Below the pieces are notes generated by a model that saw only the letters and a list, made by a program, of their open reading frames with translations, searched no databases and had not been told where the DNA came from. Below are positions 26,160-37,440 of a stretch of DNA of 64,000 bases, piece by piece. This DNA comes from Inia geoffrensis (taxonomy: Eukaryota > Chordata > Mammalia > Artiodactyla > Iniidae), in contig CM070899.1 in assembly GCA_036417435.1 (NCBI GenBank), forward strand, positions 72,484,501 to 72,548,500, in the 5' to 3' direction. Each line of letters begins with the position of its first letter. Within the stretch, counting starts at the first letter, position 1. The position numbers were made by a program, and so were the translations under genes.

Positions 26160-27690
26160 GTCACCCTCAAAATGTGGCTATACCAGATGCAGAGTCTGTA
26201 GTAGAAGTTTGGACACCCTGGGGGCGCTTCAGTCCTTTGAGATTCCTGAGGATGCCTAGGTCTAGTTCACAGATGAATCGAGTATTTTAAGATCCCATGG
26301 GGTGTACTAGGCCACTGCACCTGTGTAGTCCTAAAGAAAATTACTTAAAACATGCATGGAAAAGGGACCTCTGCCCGTTGGGTAAAGTCATGAGCTGTGG
26401 TGCTTACTCTGGAAGAGTACCCGCCAAGTTTGTTACATTTTCAGTGACTCTGGAGCCTGGCAGTACAACAATTAAATGATTAAGCCCCAGTCTCTGTGAA
26501 AATTAACACTGCGACTGCAGATTGTACAAGACCCACACTCTGTTCATGATGTATGTGGATGCCCACAGGGAAGGACCCTTTGAGGAGGAACATCAATAGA
26601 GTCAACAAGCTGATCAGACTTGTGCTGCCCAGGTAAGTCACCACAGCCACCTAGATACACCATTGTCCAGGGCATGGTATTCATTTACAATTTAGAACCA
26701 AACAACAAAGCCTAGTGATTCCAGCACATGAAGCCAAGGAAACCTGGCATATATGTCCAGATAGCCAGCCTCACAGCCAGGTAGAAATGGGGACTCTAAG
26801 GCACATAGCTAGCGATACCAGACCTGTCTAGTCCTGCCAAATAGACCATATATATAAATATATATATATGCGTCCTTCCCTCCTCTTGAGGATACTGCTG
26901 AGCATTTATGCATTAGATACCTTTCTGGTGAGCCACCTAGGGCTGTGTCTAAACCATATGGTACGGGTAAGACAGACAGTCAGGAGAAGGGTGAAGTGAT
27001 TGCTGAAAAGACTGATCATGCTGCAGATTCATAGCCACTGAATCACGTGGCTATGGAAAGAAACCAACAACCCAGGCTGTGGAAAAGAGAATACCTTAGA
27101 CACCAGCAGGCCAGAAGTGTAGAGAGAAAATATTAGTCTCTCTCAGCTCTTATGCACAGAGCATCTGGCCAATGTAACCCAGACTACAGGCATCACTTTC
27201 AACTTGACTATTAACCACTGAAGAATCTTAGTCTGTGAATTTTCAGAAACTTCCCAGAAGCTGCTGACTTTAGGAGTGAGCAGGCAGCAGAGTAAGATTT
27301 ACTTTCTGGATACTGTTATGATTCTGTTTAGCCTAATCGTATTATTGTTGGTACCCTGTGGTCTCCCTCTGCTACTTAAGGGAAGACAGATTCTATTGCA
27401 TGTTTTTCAGATTATAACTGAGTATTCTAGACTCTCTAAGCCGAGTGGTAATGAAAAATCACATTACCCTGGACTCCCTGCTGGCCAAAGTGGGGTATGT
27501 GTGATTGCCAACACCTCTTGCTGCACTTGGGTTAGTGACAGATTTAACTGGTTTGGCTTTGGTTGAAGAGCTTGGGTGAGGTCTGTCCTCCAGGTGCACC
27601 TGATTACCTTTCCGGGAGTCATATTTTATCTAAGCCACTATAAGGACAATTAAGTAAAATATCTGATGAAATGGTTGTGTTCTTGAGATT
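26160..27690 (+). mobile_element. Endogenous retrovirus remnant with env transmembrane-subunit fragments
   Basis: This is a G+C-richer, non-LINE block. The plus-strand ORF 27276-27566 (96 codons) contains a CX6CC motif (27498-27524) preceded by a Q-S-G-type context, as in the transmembrane envelope subunit of gamma-type (class I) retroviruses. A short WFGFG-containing piece and a hydrophobic segment in a broken frame follow. Between them residues are missing relative to the family, and the frame ends in a stop, so no functional envelope is encoded. The rest of the block (26160-27275) has no product I can name. LTRs were not recognised, so the limits are approximate. It abuts the Tigger at 27773. 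Confidence 0.5.
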
Positions 27691-27772
27691 TGTTATCTGA
27701 ATACATGAAAGATGAAGGGTTCAAGTTGTAGGGGAACAGCTCCAGCATAATGCCCCGGCAACTGTGAATGTA

Positions 27773-28275
27773 CAGGTATACCCCATTTTATTGTGCTTCG
27801 CAGATACTGCCTTTTGTTTTTGTTTTTTTTAAAACAAATTGAAGGTTTGTAGCAACCTGTATTCCTGTATTGAGAAAGTCTGTTGGTGCTATTTTGCCAA
27901 CACCATTTGCTCACTTTTTGTCTCTGTGTCACATTTTGGTAACTCTCACAACATTTCAAACTTTTTCATTATTATTTTATTTGTTATGGTAATCTGTGAT
28001 CTGTGGTCCTTGATGTTACTATTATAAAAACATTACAACTAGCTGAAGGCTTAGATGATGGTTACCATTTTTAGCAATAAAATATTGTTTAATTAAGGTA
28101 TGTACATTGTTCTATTAGACATAATGCTGTTGCACACTTAATAGACTACAGCATAGTGTAAACATAACTTTTACAGGCACTGGGAAACCAAAAAATTAGT
28201 GACTCGCTTTATTGAGATATTTGCTTTATTGCAGTGGTCTGGAACCAAATCTACAGTACCTCTGAGGTATGCTTG
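27773..28275 (+). mobile_element. Tigger1-like (pogo, Tc1/mariner) non-autonomous DNA transposon
   Basis: Terminal inverted repeats CAGGTATACC at the left and GGTATGCTTG at the right, a TA at the left flank, and about 500 bp in between, far shorter than an autonomous Tigger (~2.4 kb). This is an internally deleted, non-autonomous copy. The left half includes the recognisable 'AATTGAAGGTTTGTAGCAAC' block and the right half 'ACTGGGAAACCAAAAAATTA'. No transposase remains. Confidence 0.85.
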
Positions 28276-28782
28276 TTTACAAACTTGGCAGTTTTGAACC
28301 TAATTCTACTGCTAGGAAATTTAGAAGGCATGTCTCTTTCTTTACACATTTTTCAGCTTGTGACCTAAAATATTCATACTGAACTATCTCAAATGGGCAT
28401 TGATTTTCAAATCCTATTTGGGAAGTTAGTAGCTCCGACTACTTTCCTCAGAACTACTTTGGGACCAAACTTTGTTTAGTTTGCTTATTTTTTGCTGTGC
28501 ATAAAATTTACCAAATCTAATGTTAGACTTTAGAGTTCTAACATTAACTAACCAGAGAGCTCTAACATTAACTTTTGTCAGAGCCTGTTTGAAAATGTCA
28601 TTACCAGAAATTGTAAGCTGTACATAATGGAATTATACAGTGTTTGAGCTGGAAGAGTCAATAAACTTGGAGAGCCTTTCAGTTTTTCAGATAAGAAAAT
28701 TTGTGTCTTGCTCCTGGTTATGTATCTAATTATTTAAAGAGTAAGAATTAAATTAAGATCATACATGTCTTTCCATTAAATA

Positions 28783-29432
28783 CAGTCAATTCTATTATTC
28801 ATGGGTTTTATATTTACAAATTTGCTCAGCCACTAAAATCTATTTGTAAGCCCAGTATCAGTACTCACAGGGCTTTCAGTATCATTCGAAGACTTGGGTT
28901 GAGTGGTGAAAAATTTGGGTCACTTGGCGCTCACATCCACAGCCTAGGTCAAACAAGGCTATGCTTTGCCTCTTGTTTCAGCTCTCACTCTAAGCCAGTG
29001 TACTTTCACAGTTTAGTGCCATACTGCTCACATTTTTGTACATTTTGTTGACGATTTTGTTGTTTGAAATGGTCCCCAAGCCTAGTGCTGAAATGCTGTT
29101 TACATTGTCTAGAGGTCCTAAGTACCAGAAGGCTGTGATGTGCTTTACGGAGAAAACACATGTGATAGGTAATCTTTATTCGGGAATGACATACAAGGCC
29201 ATTGGCCATGAGTTCAATGCTAATGAATCAACAATATGTACTAAATAAGGTGTCCCTAAATAGAAACACAATGAAGCCAAGTTATATATTAGAGATTGAT
29301 GAAAATGTTGTGACCAGAGGATCAGAGGAACCTAAACCTGTATTTGCCCTAGGAGTTCTAGTTCAGTGTTCACTAATTCATTGTTTATAGTTACTGTGTA
29401 GACCATAACTGCATTATTCACAAGGAATCCAG
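28783..29432 (+). mobile_element. Second Tigger-type DNA transposon with transposase N-terminal remnant
   Basis: Starts TA-CAGTCAATTC and ends near AGGAATCCAG at ~29432, consistent with degraded terminal inverted repeats of a pogo-like element. The plus-strand frame 29036-29248 carries a transposase N-terminus-like segment with helix-turn-helix residues ..YKAIGHEFNANESTICTK, then a stop. A +2 frame continues with degraded sequence to 29390. Internally deleted and inactive. The subfamily is uncertain (Tigger/MER44-like). Confidence 0.7.
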
Positions 29433-29529
29433 GGAGAGAGGAATTGAATCATGCAAATCCATTAGCATTGTTAGGAAAACAACTCAGAATACATAACAGG
29501 AAGACATTTTATTGTAATTCATCATTTCA

Positions 29530-29870
29530 GGAATTACTTATGATTCCTCATTCTCCTTCAATTTGACCTTGTCTTTCCTAATCCTTTTGCATATGTGTTA
29601 ACAGTCTAATTTTTTCTAAAACAAACTTGAATGGCATCACTTATCTAAGAACTGATACATCAAATCCAAAATTTTTTGTCTTAATTTCAAAGCCCTTTAT
29701 AAACTGGCCCTGTTCTATTGATACCTATCCTTAATCTGTCCTATTTATTCTCTGGTGCACATTATTTGCTACTACTATGATCTTCTCACTGTTTCTCCTC
29801 ACTTGCTCTGTAGGCACTCACATCTGCTTTTGCTCATGCTGTCTCCTAATATCCTCCAGGATCTAGCTTG
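29530..29870 (-). mobile_element. L2-type antisense relic
   Basis: ..AAGCCCTTTATAAACTGGCC.., ..ACTCACATCTGCTTTTGCTC.. as in antisense L2-type repeats. Short and diverged. Confidence 0.4.
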
Positions 29871-30679
29871 GAGTTTCGTTCACAAATTGTAACATGATTG
29901 CTTCGTTTGTGAACATAGCTGACAAGTTTTTATCTGATTGCTTGTGTATTGACAATATCTTTAACTTGAAAATTCTTCAATTTACAGACATGTTGGATGA
30001 AATGTAGTATATTCTAAATATATTTTTAAAATACTAATTTTACATGAAAAGACTTGAGTAAATCATTTAGGGCTAAAATAAAGCAATATCCTACAGGGGG
30101 AAAATGTTTTCTAGTATGTTAGTTTACCCATTAAAAATTTTTGATAAAAATTATTCCAGTATGGAACATACATTTTTATTTTCATAGACAACCACATAGA
30201 ACTTATAGAATATTTGATTTCAAACTTGAAAAAGGAATGTAATCTAATACTTAAAGATGAGAACTCTTAGCAATAGTTATTTCCAAATGAAAAGATGAGA
30301 TTGAATCTTTTTATACCAATATGTTTATTCTAAACCAAGAAATGCAGTGAAATTTCAAATAATTTGTTATATCATAAGAACTGTAAAAGAGGTGGCTATT
30401 AATAAAAGAGTGCTTTGTAAAATAAGTTAATGTCTGCTATCTAATATATAAAAATAATGGCAATTCTTTTCTTTTAAAAGGCTTTTATCATAATTATTGT
30501 AGTTATTTATAAGTGTACTTATTTATAGAAAGTTTGGACAACATAGAAAACTATAGAAAAGAAAATAAAAATCTCCTGTAATCCTAACACAAATACTGGT
30601 AAAGTTTTAACTGTCTTCTTCTTCATAAGAAACTTTATCTTCTTATTCCTTTCTCTATAAACAGTTGTGATTCTCACAG

Positions 30680-31080
30680 GAATTTATCATTCCTGTGAAG
30701 TATAAATTGATACAAAATGTTGGAAGATTATCTGGGAGCATCTCATAAAGCTGAATATACCCTTCCCATATGGCCTAACAATGCTATTCCTACAACATAA
30801 CAGCAGAATTGTGTACCAGTATTCACCAAAACACATATACAAGAATGTTCACAGCAGCACTATTAGCAATAGATCCAACTGAAAAGCACTCAAATACTTA
30901 TCAACAGAAGAATGTAAAAATAACTCTGTGCTCTATTTACACAATGGGAATAAGAATGAGTTAACCACGAATACAGCGACTGAATCTTACAAATGTAATA
31001 TTGAGACAAAGAAACCAGGCATAAAAGAGTCAATGCTGTTTGATTCCATTTATATATAGCTTAAAATAAGCACATATAAT
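30680..31080 (+). mobile_element. Old L1 ORF2 C-terminal fragment, sense
   Basis: Recognisable blocks: ..CCCATATGGCCTAACAATGC.., ..AATGTTCACAGCAGCACTAT.., ..CATAAAAGAGTCAATGCTGT..TTCCATTTATATA. Boundaries by eye. Confidence 0.65.
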
Positions 31081-32569
31081 AAGGAAATACTATAATCAGT
31101 GTTTCAGGAAATTTCTTGAGTAACATCACCTGACTTAAGCAACTTTTAGAATTAGACGATTTTCCCCTTATATAAGTATAGGCTGGAGCAATCGTATTGT
31201 TCAATTCCAGGTAACACATCATAATCTATGTAAACTAGAACCCTAAGCAGAGGCGCTGTGAACCAGCCATTTTCAAAAGTGTTAAAGCTATCAACAACAT
31301 AAGGAATAAAATAAGAACTTCTCTAGAGATTGTTTTCATAGCTTTAAGGTAACCAATATTGTCCATTTTTATTTTTTATTGGCCATTTTTGAAGTAATGT
31401 TTGGAAGTTTGTAGAGACATTAGAAAGATGAATAAGTAGATAGTTGGTAAGAAAAAGAAGAAAAATTATTAGATGTAAGTAGAAAGATTAGAAACATGAA
31501 AATAGTAATGAAATAGCATATTAGGATAATTAGGGTAGAATGATATAAGAAGAAAATGAAAGAAATATACTTTTGGGGTGTGGGTTTGCTTTTGAAGATA
31601 CAGGCAAATGTAATAGGGGATTGATAATTAAGGCAAATTGGGATAGTTTATCGTGTTCTTGTCCCAATTCATATTTATTTTTGAGTAATAGAATAGATTT
31701 TTTTTCAGCCAAAGCTCTTTGAAATACTTGATTTAAACTGGTAAAAATAAAATATATCAAGGCAGTTTTTACTTAGCAAGGGCATACTAGTATAAAACCT
31801 ATTTATATATTTCTGGTAATCTTTGATTTTGGATTGATGTTCTTTGAGAGAAAAAATCAGGGTCAACTGTCATAAGAAATACACACATTCCTTTACTCAT
31901 AATGAAAGAATGAATCTTAAATATTACCTATTTATAAATAATGTCACCTTTTTAAACATTTTAACTCCTTAGTATATTAACAAGCTAATGATTATCTGTT
32001 GGAGAATCACGTTCCTTTATTTAACCTAAACATTGTTGCAATTATATAAAATATTAATCTATGAGAATACACATTTGCCATAACTGTGAACATGTCAATC
32101 AGTTTTTCCTCATGGATATTATGCATGAAAAAGTGTTTAATAGAGTATGGATGAAGGTTTTACTTATTTTTGATACTGTCAAGATGCAGGTAATGTGAGG
32201 GTCAGATATGCACATTGTTGCCTGTACTTATGACATAAATTTTTAGCTCTAAGATTTTGGTATAATATAATTTGGCTAGGTGTTTATTGTTTAACTGATC
32301 CCGATTCCATGAATTTTAAAATATAAAGCTATTTTGCTTAGATTTTTAAAAATAAATGATGGACAGTAATATTAGAGTAGTCTTTTAAACATTTTAATTC
32401 TGTATTGAATATTACATTAATAAATTGTTAGAATATTTTGGTTAAAAGCAATGCATTAATATTGTATTATCAGTGTTTTTACCAAATAAAATTTATAGAA
32501 AGGAATTGAAAATTTTAAACATTTTAAACATTATGTTGTTTTATTTCACAAATAGCTTTTTGTGTTCAT

Positions 32570-32700
32570 TCATTGTTCAGAAGCACTGACATTTTCTTCT
32601 GGATTTATTGCCATTTACAATTGCTGTTTCCATGACGACAGGTTTTCTCATGCATGCTTCCAGATGATTTTTAAAAATCAGATTCCTACTTTAATATGTT
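32570..32700. other. Candidate conserved non-coding segment
   Basis: GCCATTTACAATTGCTGTTT..CCATGACGACAGGTTTTCTC..ATGCATGCTTCCAGATG: non-repeat sequence of more even composition than its A+T-rich surroundings, as intronic enhancers often look. Conservation cannot be judged from one sequence. Confidence 0.25.
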
Positions 32701-33962
32701 AATAATTTTTAAAAAGTACTGCCAATTGGTTAATCGTGCGTCCCTGCTTCATTTCAAAGAATTAAATTGAATGCCTATTGTAGCATTTAAGGCTTTTTAA
32801 AATACTACCTTATTTTTAGAAAATTACTGTGTGTAATTTTTCTAAGAAATTCCTTAAATAAAATCTTAAAATTGAATATCCTTCATTAGAGTTTACCAGG
32901 AGAAATTTGAACCTATTATGTTTTAAAACCCAAATAAAATATCCTTCTTACTAAATTTTAAATCACTATCCTAAGGAGCATTATAGGAGCATTTTCTGTT
33001 AATTGTTAAAATATAGAAGACAAAGTACACAAAGCATTATATAAAGTTCCAAAAATCCTTTATTGATTTTAAGATGGAAAGTTCAGACTTACCTGTATTG
33101 TTTAGCATTCGTATATACTTTCCTAGATGTTGAAGCCAGTAGACATTATTGGCCAGTAGCCATTGCATTAAATATCAGTAATTTAAAAAGTATCTTTTAT
33201 ATACTTGAAAATTAAGTGCAGATAAAAGTAACTTAAAAGGAGAAAATATAAATCTTTTTGTATATAACGTGAGATGATTATATTTTAAAATATACTTGTT
33301 CATCTTCTGTGTAGTATGTAAATTGAAAATAGTGTATTTGATGCCTCTTCAAATAAAATCCACTTTTAAGAACTACATACACGTATTTCTCTGTGTCGTA
33401 AATCATAACATGTCTAGAGAGAGTAAAACCACAATTTTAAGAACTTTGGTGTTATGTAAATTCATTTGTTATTGTGCCATCTTTGTTGTGTTCATACTAT
33501 AGCTCTTTATAATATTTAAGGCCTTTAGTATGGATATTAAGCAATATGGTGAAGTTTGACGGTAATGCCTTTTATGCAATTGATATTGCATAATTTAAAC
33601 TACTGGGAATTTAATAATTTAATTATTTCCTTATACATGCTATTCATTTCACTTTCAAAAATGTTATATTATCTATGTAATATGCCCCCTGTATAAACAT
33701 TCATAATCCTAATATGTTATATTTTACAGTATACTAATCACCTATATTTATTTTGTGTATCTCGATAGTAGTTATGGTGAAAAAGATCTGGTGGCAAACA
33801 AAATTTGCATTGCTTTCTGCACCTTTTTCATGACTTCTGAGCAAAGATTAGTCATTTGCAATTGGAATAATCAATTATTGAATATAAAAATTAGCTTTAT
33901 TTAGAAAATCAGTACAAGTGATACTTTGGCTGCGGAGTCTTAGAACTTGTGCTAATGGCTGT

Positions 33963-33996
33963 GGATTATCTCATGAATTGGATTATCTCATGAATT
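33963..33996 (+). repeat. Perfect 17-bp tandem duplication
   Basis: GGATTATCTCATGAATT occurs twice head to tail with no mismatch, which suggests a recent local slippage or duplication event. Confidence 0.9.
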
Positions 33997-34348
33997 ATAT
34001 GGAAAATATTTAATTTTGTCTTTATTTTAATTTTTCATTTATTAACAATATTAGTTATATTTTAGTTTGTAGTTTTACATTTTCCATGCTGTTTCTGATA
34101 TCCTAATTAAAAGTGCCATTTATCTTTTCACAATCCTCTAAGGCAAAGATTCTTAATCCCTGGTCTGTGAAAAATTACATCTTTGTTTCCTTAATCTCTA
34201 TCTGAAATTTAGGATTTCCCTCAATTATGAATATGGGCCACAACCACAATATCATTAGTGGATCTATGACATCACTACCATTAGAAATCACAGATATTTC
34301 AATATCACGTTATAGTATTGAAGATAACTAGAAATGAGTGTGATCTGT

Positions 34349-34430
34349 CTCAATAAAACTTTATTCACAAAAACAGGCAGTAAGGTAGATTTGGCCTACA
34401 GGTAGTAGCCTGCTGAACCCTGTTTTAAAC
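34349..34430 (+). mobile_element. hAT-Charlie terminal fragment
   Basis: CTCAATAAAACTTTATTCAC..AAAACAGGCAGTAAGGTAGA..TTTGGCCTACAGG..TGCTGAACCCTG matches the conserved terminal segment of a widespread mammalian hAT element whose other end resembles 19032. Upstream sequence 34147-34348 may belong to it or to another old repeat. Confidence 0.6.
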
Positions 34431-35394
34431 TGTTTCCTCAGACTCACCTTCTCTTCTTGTATCCCAACTTTTACTTCTTGATCCTTTATAGTTAGAAGTA
34501 CTCCTGTTAAAAAGTATGAAAAGCATTCCTAAATAATTCAAATAGGACTGACTTTGTTATTAGCTCATAAACTTGACCTTGAAAGTAGTTTCCAAAAAAA
34601 GTCTTAACTAAATGTTTTGTTTAATTCTGGGATAAGTAGCTTCCTAGTGAGACAGATTTGAAGCAAAGTATATATGCAGATTTAAGCTTTGGCGTATTCT
34701 TTTTAAATGTGTCTTTACAGTATATCACAGTATTTCCCAAGATACAGTCTTTGCAACAGTTGTTGGAACAGAATGAGATCCTTCAGGAAAAGGTATTCTG
34801 TAGTTAAGCAAGTTTGAAAAATGCTGTATTTATTTATTTAATTTCCCCCAAGAATTCACAGTGTGCATTATTGAACTAAATGTTCAGAGAGCCAGTGAAC
34901 AGTTCTTTTCAATGATGTTTTCACCTATGTTTCCCATACGTAATAGCCTACTATACTATGAAATCTTCCCTCAAAAGAGGCTTTCTCCCCCTCCGTCCCT
35001 CCTCCCTTTCTCTCCTCTTTTCCCTCTTCTCTCTCTTTAAAAACCTATCAGTATACTGTGGGAAACTCTTCTTTAAATGAATATCCCATCTATAAATTGG
35101 GTTGACTATATTAATATCTGAGTACCCGAGGATGTAATCAGAATAGATGCATTGTGTGCTTTAGTTATTGACTGAATTTCATGTGACCAAGAAAGTATAC
35201 AAATCAATATGGCTTTTCCCCTAACTATAATTTCTACTATTTCATCAAATAGTCTTTAAAATACCTCATTTTTTGAGTAATAAGAATATTAGCATACTTT
35301 TCTGTACATCTGGACAGCTTAGCTATACATATTGCACAGAATTCTAGGTATTAACCATTTTGTTAGATAAAAATAAATTCTAATAAGTTTTCTT

Positions 35395-35500
35395 TACTCA
35401 TTGATTTATTCAACAGTATTTATCAAGCATCTCAAATATACCAGGCACTGTACTAGATGTTAGTTTCATGGAGCCTTGATCTTATGGATGTCATTATCAA
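35395..35500 (+). mobile_element. Ancient LINE relic, sense, short
   Basis: ATTTATTCAACAGTATTTAT..ACCAGGCACTGTACTAGATG..GGAGCCTTGATCTTATGG. Only the most conserved start is recognisable. Confidence 0.45.
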
Positions 35501-35784
35501 GTTAATTTAATGTACATTTGCAACATAGTATGGTATTTTCTTTTAGACTTTTTATTCTGAAAATGGTATTTTCATGTATAATCTGTTTATTGAATCTTTG
35601 AACCAATGGTTACCAGTCTGATTTGTCCTATATATAATTATATGTTAATGTGAAATGCTATTTGAAAGTTATGTTCATTTAAAAAATGTAACTGTGTCAA
35701 AACTGTCTACAATCTTATTAATTAAATGTAAAATACAGCCCACTTATATGAGGATTTTTTTTCAATAAATAAGTGCTACAGTAC

Positions 35785-35918
35785 TACACAATCTGCAGTT
35801 GGTTGAATCCATGGATGTGAAACTGCAGATATGGAGGACTGACTGTCAAGTTATACTCGGATTTTCAACTATGTGGAGGGTCAGTGACTCTAACCCTCAC
35901 ATTGTTCAAGATCAACTG
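35785..35918. mobile_element. Tigger/MER2-type DNA transposon end
   Basis: CAATCTGCAGTTGGTTGAAT..CCATGGATGTGAAACTGCAG, followed by TTATACTCGGATTTTCAACT and ..TTGTTCAAGATCAACTG-TA. These are diagnostic blocks of a common Tigger-derived short element; the terminal TA is kept on the right. The left part is incomplete. Confidence 0.65.
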
Positions 35919-36589
35919 TAAAACTGTAATAACTCTGGCAAGTAGTGTTTTATATTTGAGTGAGCAGCAAGAAATAGAAGATTTTTAATGAAGTGCATGT
36001 AAAACCTTTAGGTCCACAAGTTTATTTTGCCATTAGTTTGTTGTCCATGTTCAGATAAAGCAGTGGAACACTACTTCATGCTGACTCTTTGATTTAGATT
36101 TTTTCACTTCATTCTTAATCTGTACTTTTAGTTACTACCCACCTTCCCCAATGTTTTTTATTTGCTTTCTGCCATGTACATGGGAACTTTATAAGAGAAA
36201 ATGTGTCTTTGGTCTCTAATTTTTAACCTTTTTTCTCTCAGTTATCTCATTTTAATCTTCCCTTTTGTTTACATATATCATTTTGCAATATTAACTGAGA
36301 TCCTTCAGAAGATTTTTTTGTATCCAGAAAATAATGTCTGGAAACAGCAGGTAAACTTATTATCTTTTATTGTTTTACTCTTCGTCTTATTCTAAAAACA
36401 GCAACCAAGACTACTGAGGGAATTTAACTAGATCTTAAGTGGATTATGAGCTATCTGAGGGCAGAGGCCATTATGTACTTAGCTTATATTTCTTTCATGT
36501 GGTCCAGAATAGGAAGTTAATAAAATAATATTCAGTGAATCAAACATGAAGCTAAAACAGTAAATCTTTCTGTATTTTCCCTCTTTCAG

Positions 36590-37440
36590 TGAATATTCTT
36601 GGAGCTCCCTGTTCTAACCACTTTACCTCTTTCCCTGTTGTCTTCTGAGCCTTCTATTTGTTCATGTTTCCTAAAGATTTAGCTTTGATCCTGTCCTCTC
36701 CTGTCTATATTGTATGCTCTTACTAAAGGCCTATTTGCAGTACTAAAACCACCAGTACTAAAACTATACATCTTTAATCTTCACATCTAGAGAATGTATC
36801 AAATTCACAGTAGACCCAACTAAACTTAATTTGTCTAAGTTCTTCCTCCTTTCTTGTGCCTTATTCTATCAATTGCATTACCATCATCCTGATCATGAAG
36901 ATTTAGAACTTTGAGGTTAATTTTTAGTTTCTTTTCCACTGCTTATAATATCCAATCACTTGCTAACTTTTGACAGTTTTACCTCTAAAATATATTTTGC
37001 ATCTGTTCAATCCCACTAGAACTATAATTTTCATTGACTCTTACCTGAATTGTTGAATACTTTCTTAATCTCCCTGTAAGCGGTCTCACTCCTCTTAATG
37101 TGTCTTATGCCAGTTTAACAGTTATTGCCCCATTCTCCTCCTCATATTTGTTTTTGCATTGTCTACCATGAAATTCAGAATCTTTAATGTAGTGTTTAAG
37201 GCTCTCTGCCTATTATTCTCTTAAGATACATCAATGAGTATTCAAAACTTACTCATCTTTTAAGATCCTGCCTAATGCAATGCCATATTCTGCATGAATC
37301 CTTTCTTGAGATATCTTATACTTTATCATCTTCTTTCAGGATAAAGAAACAGTACTGTGTTTACTTCATCATATCACCAAGCACAATGCCTTACACGTAC
37401 TAAGTGTTCAGTAAATATTTTTGAACATCTGAAAGAGAAA
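36590..37440 (-). mobile_element. L2-type antisense relic
   Basis: ..AATCCCACTAGAACTATAAT.., ..CTACCATGAAATTCAGAATC.., ..TTTTAAGATCCTGCCTAATGC.. and an end ..CACAATGCCTTACACGTACT..AGTGTTCAGTAAATATTT, typical of the antisense 3' end of ancient LINEs. Confidence 0.5.

Larger units (their letters stand above)
31081..34146 (+). other. Unique A+T-rich intron sequence
   Basis: No gene or young repeat. It holds the candidate conserved segment at 32570-32700 and the tandem duplication at 33963. Confidence 0.55.

Noticed and set aside
27276..27566. Captured retroviral envelope (syncytin-like) gene
   Set aside because: Only 96 codons, no surface subunit, internal gap and stop. A relic, not a gene.
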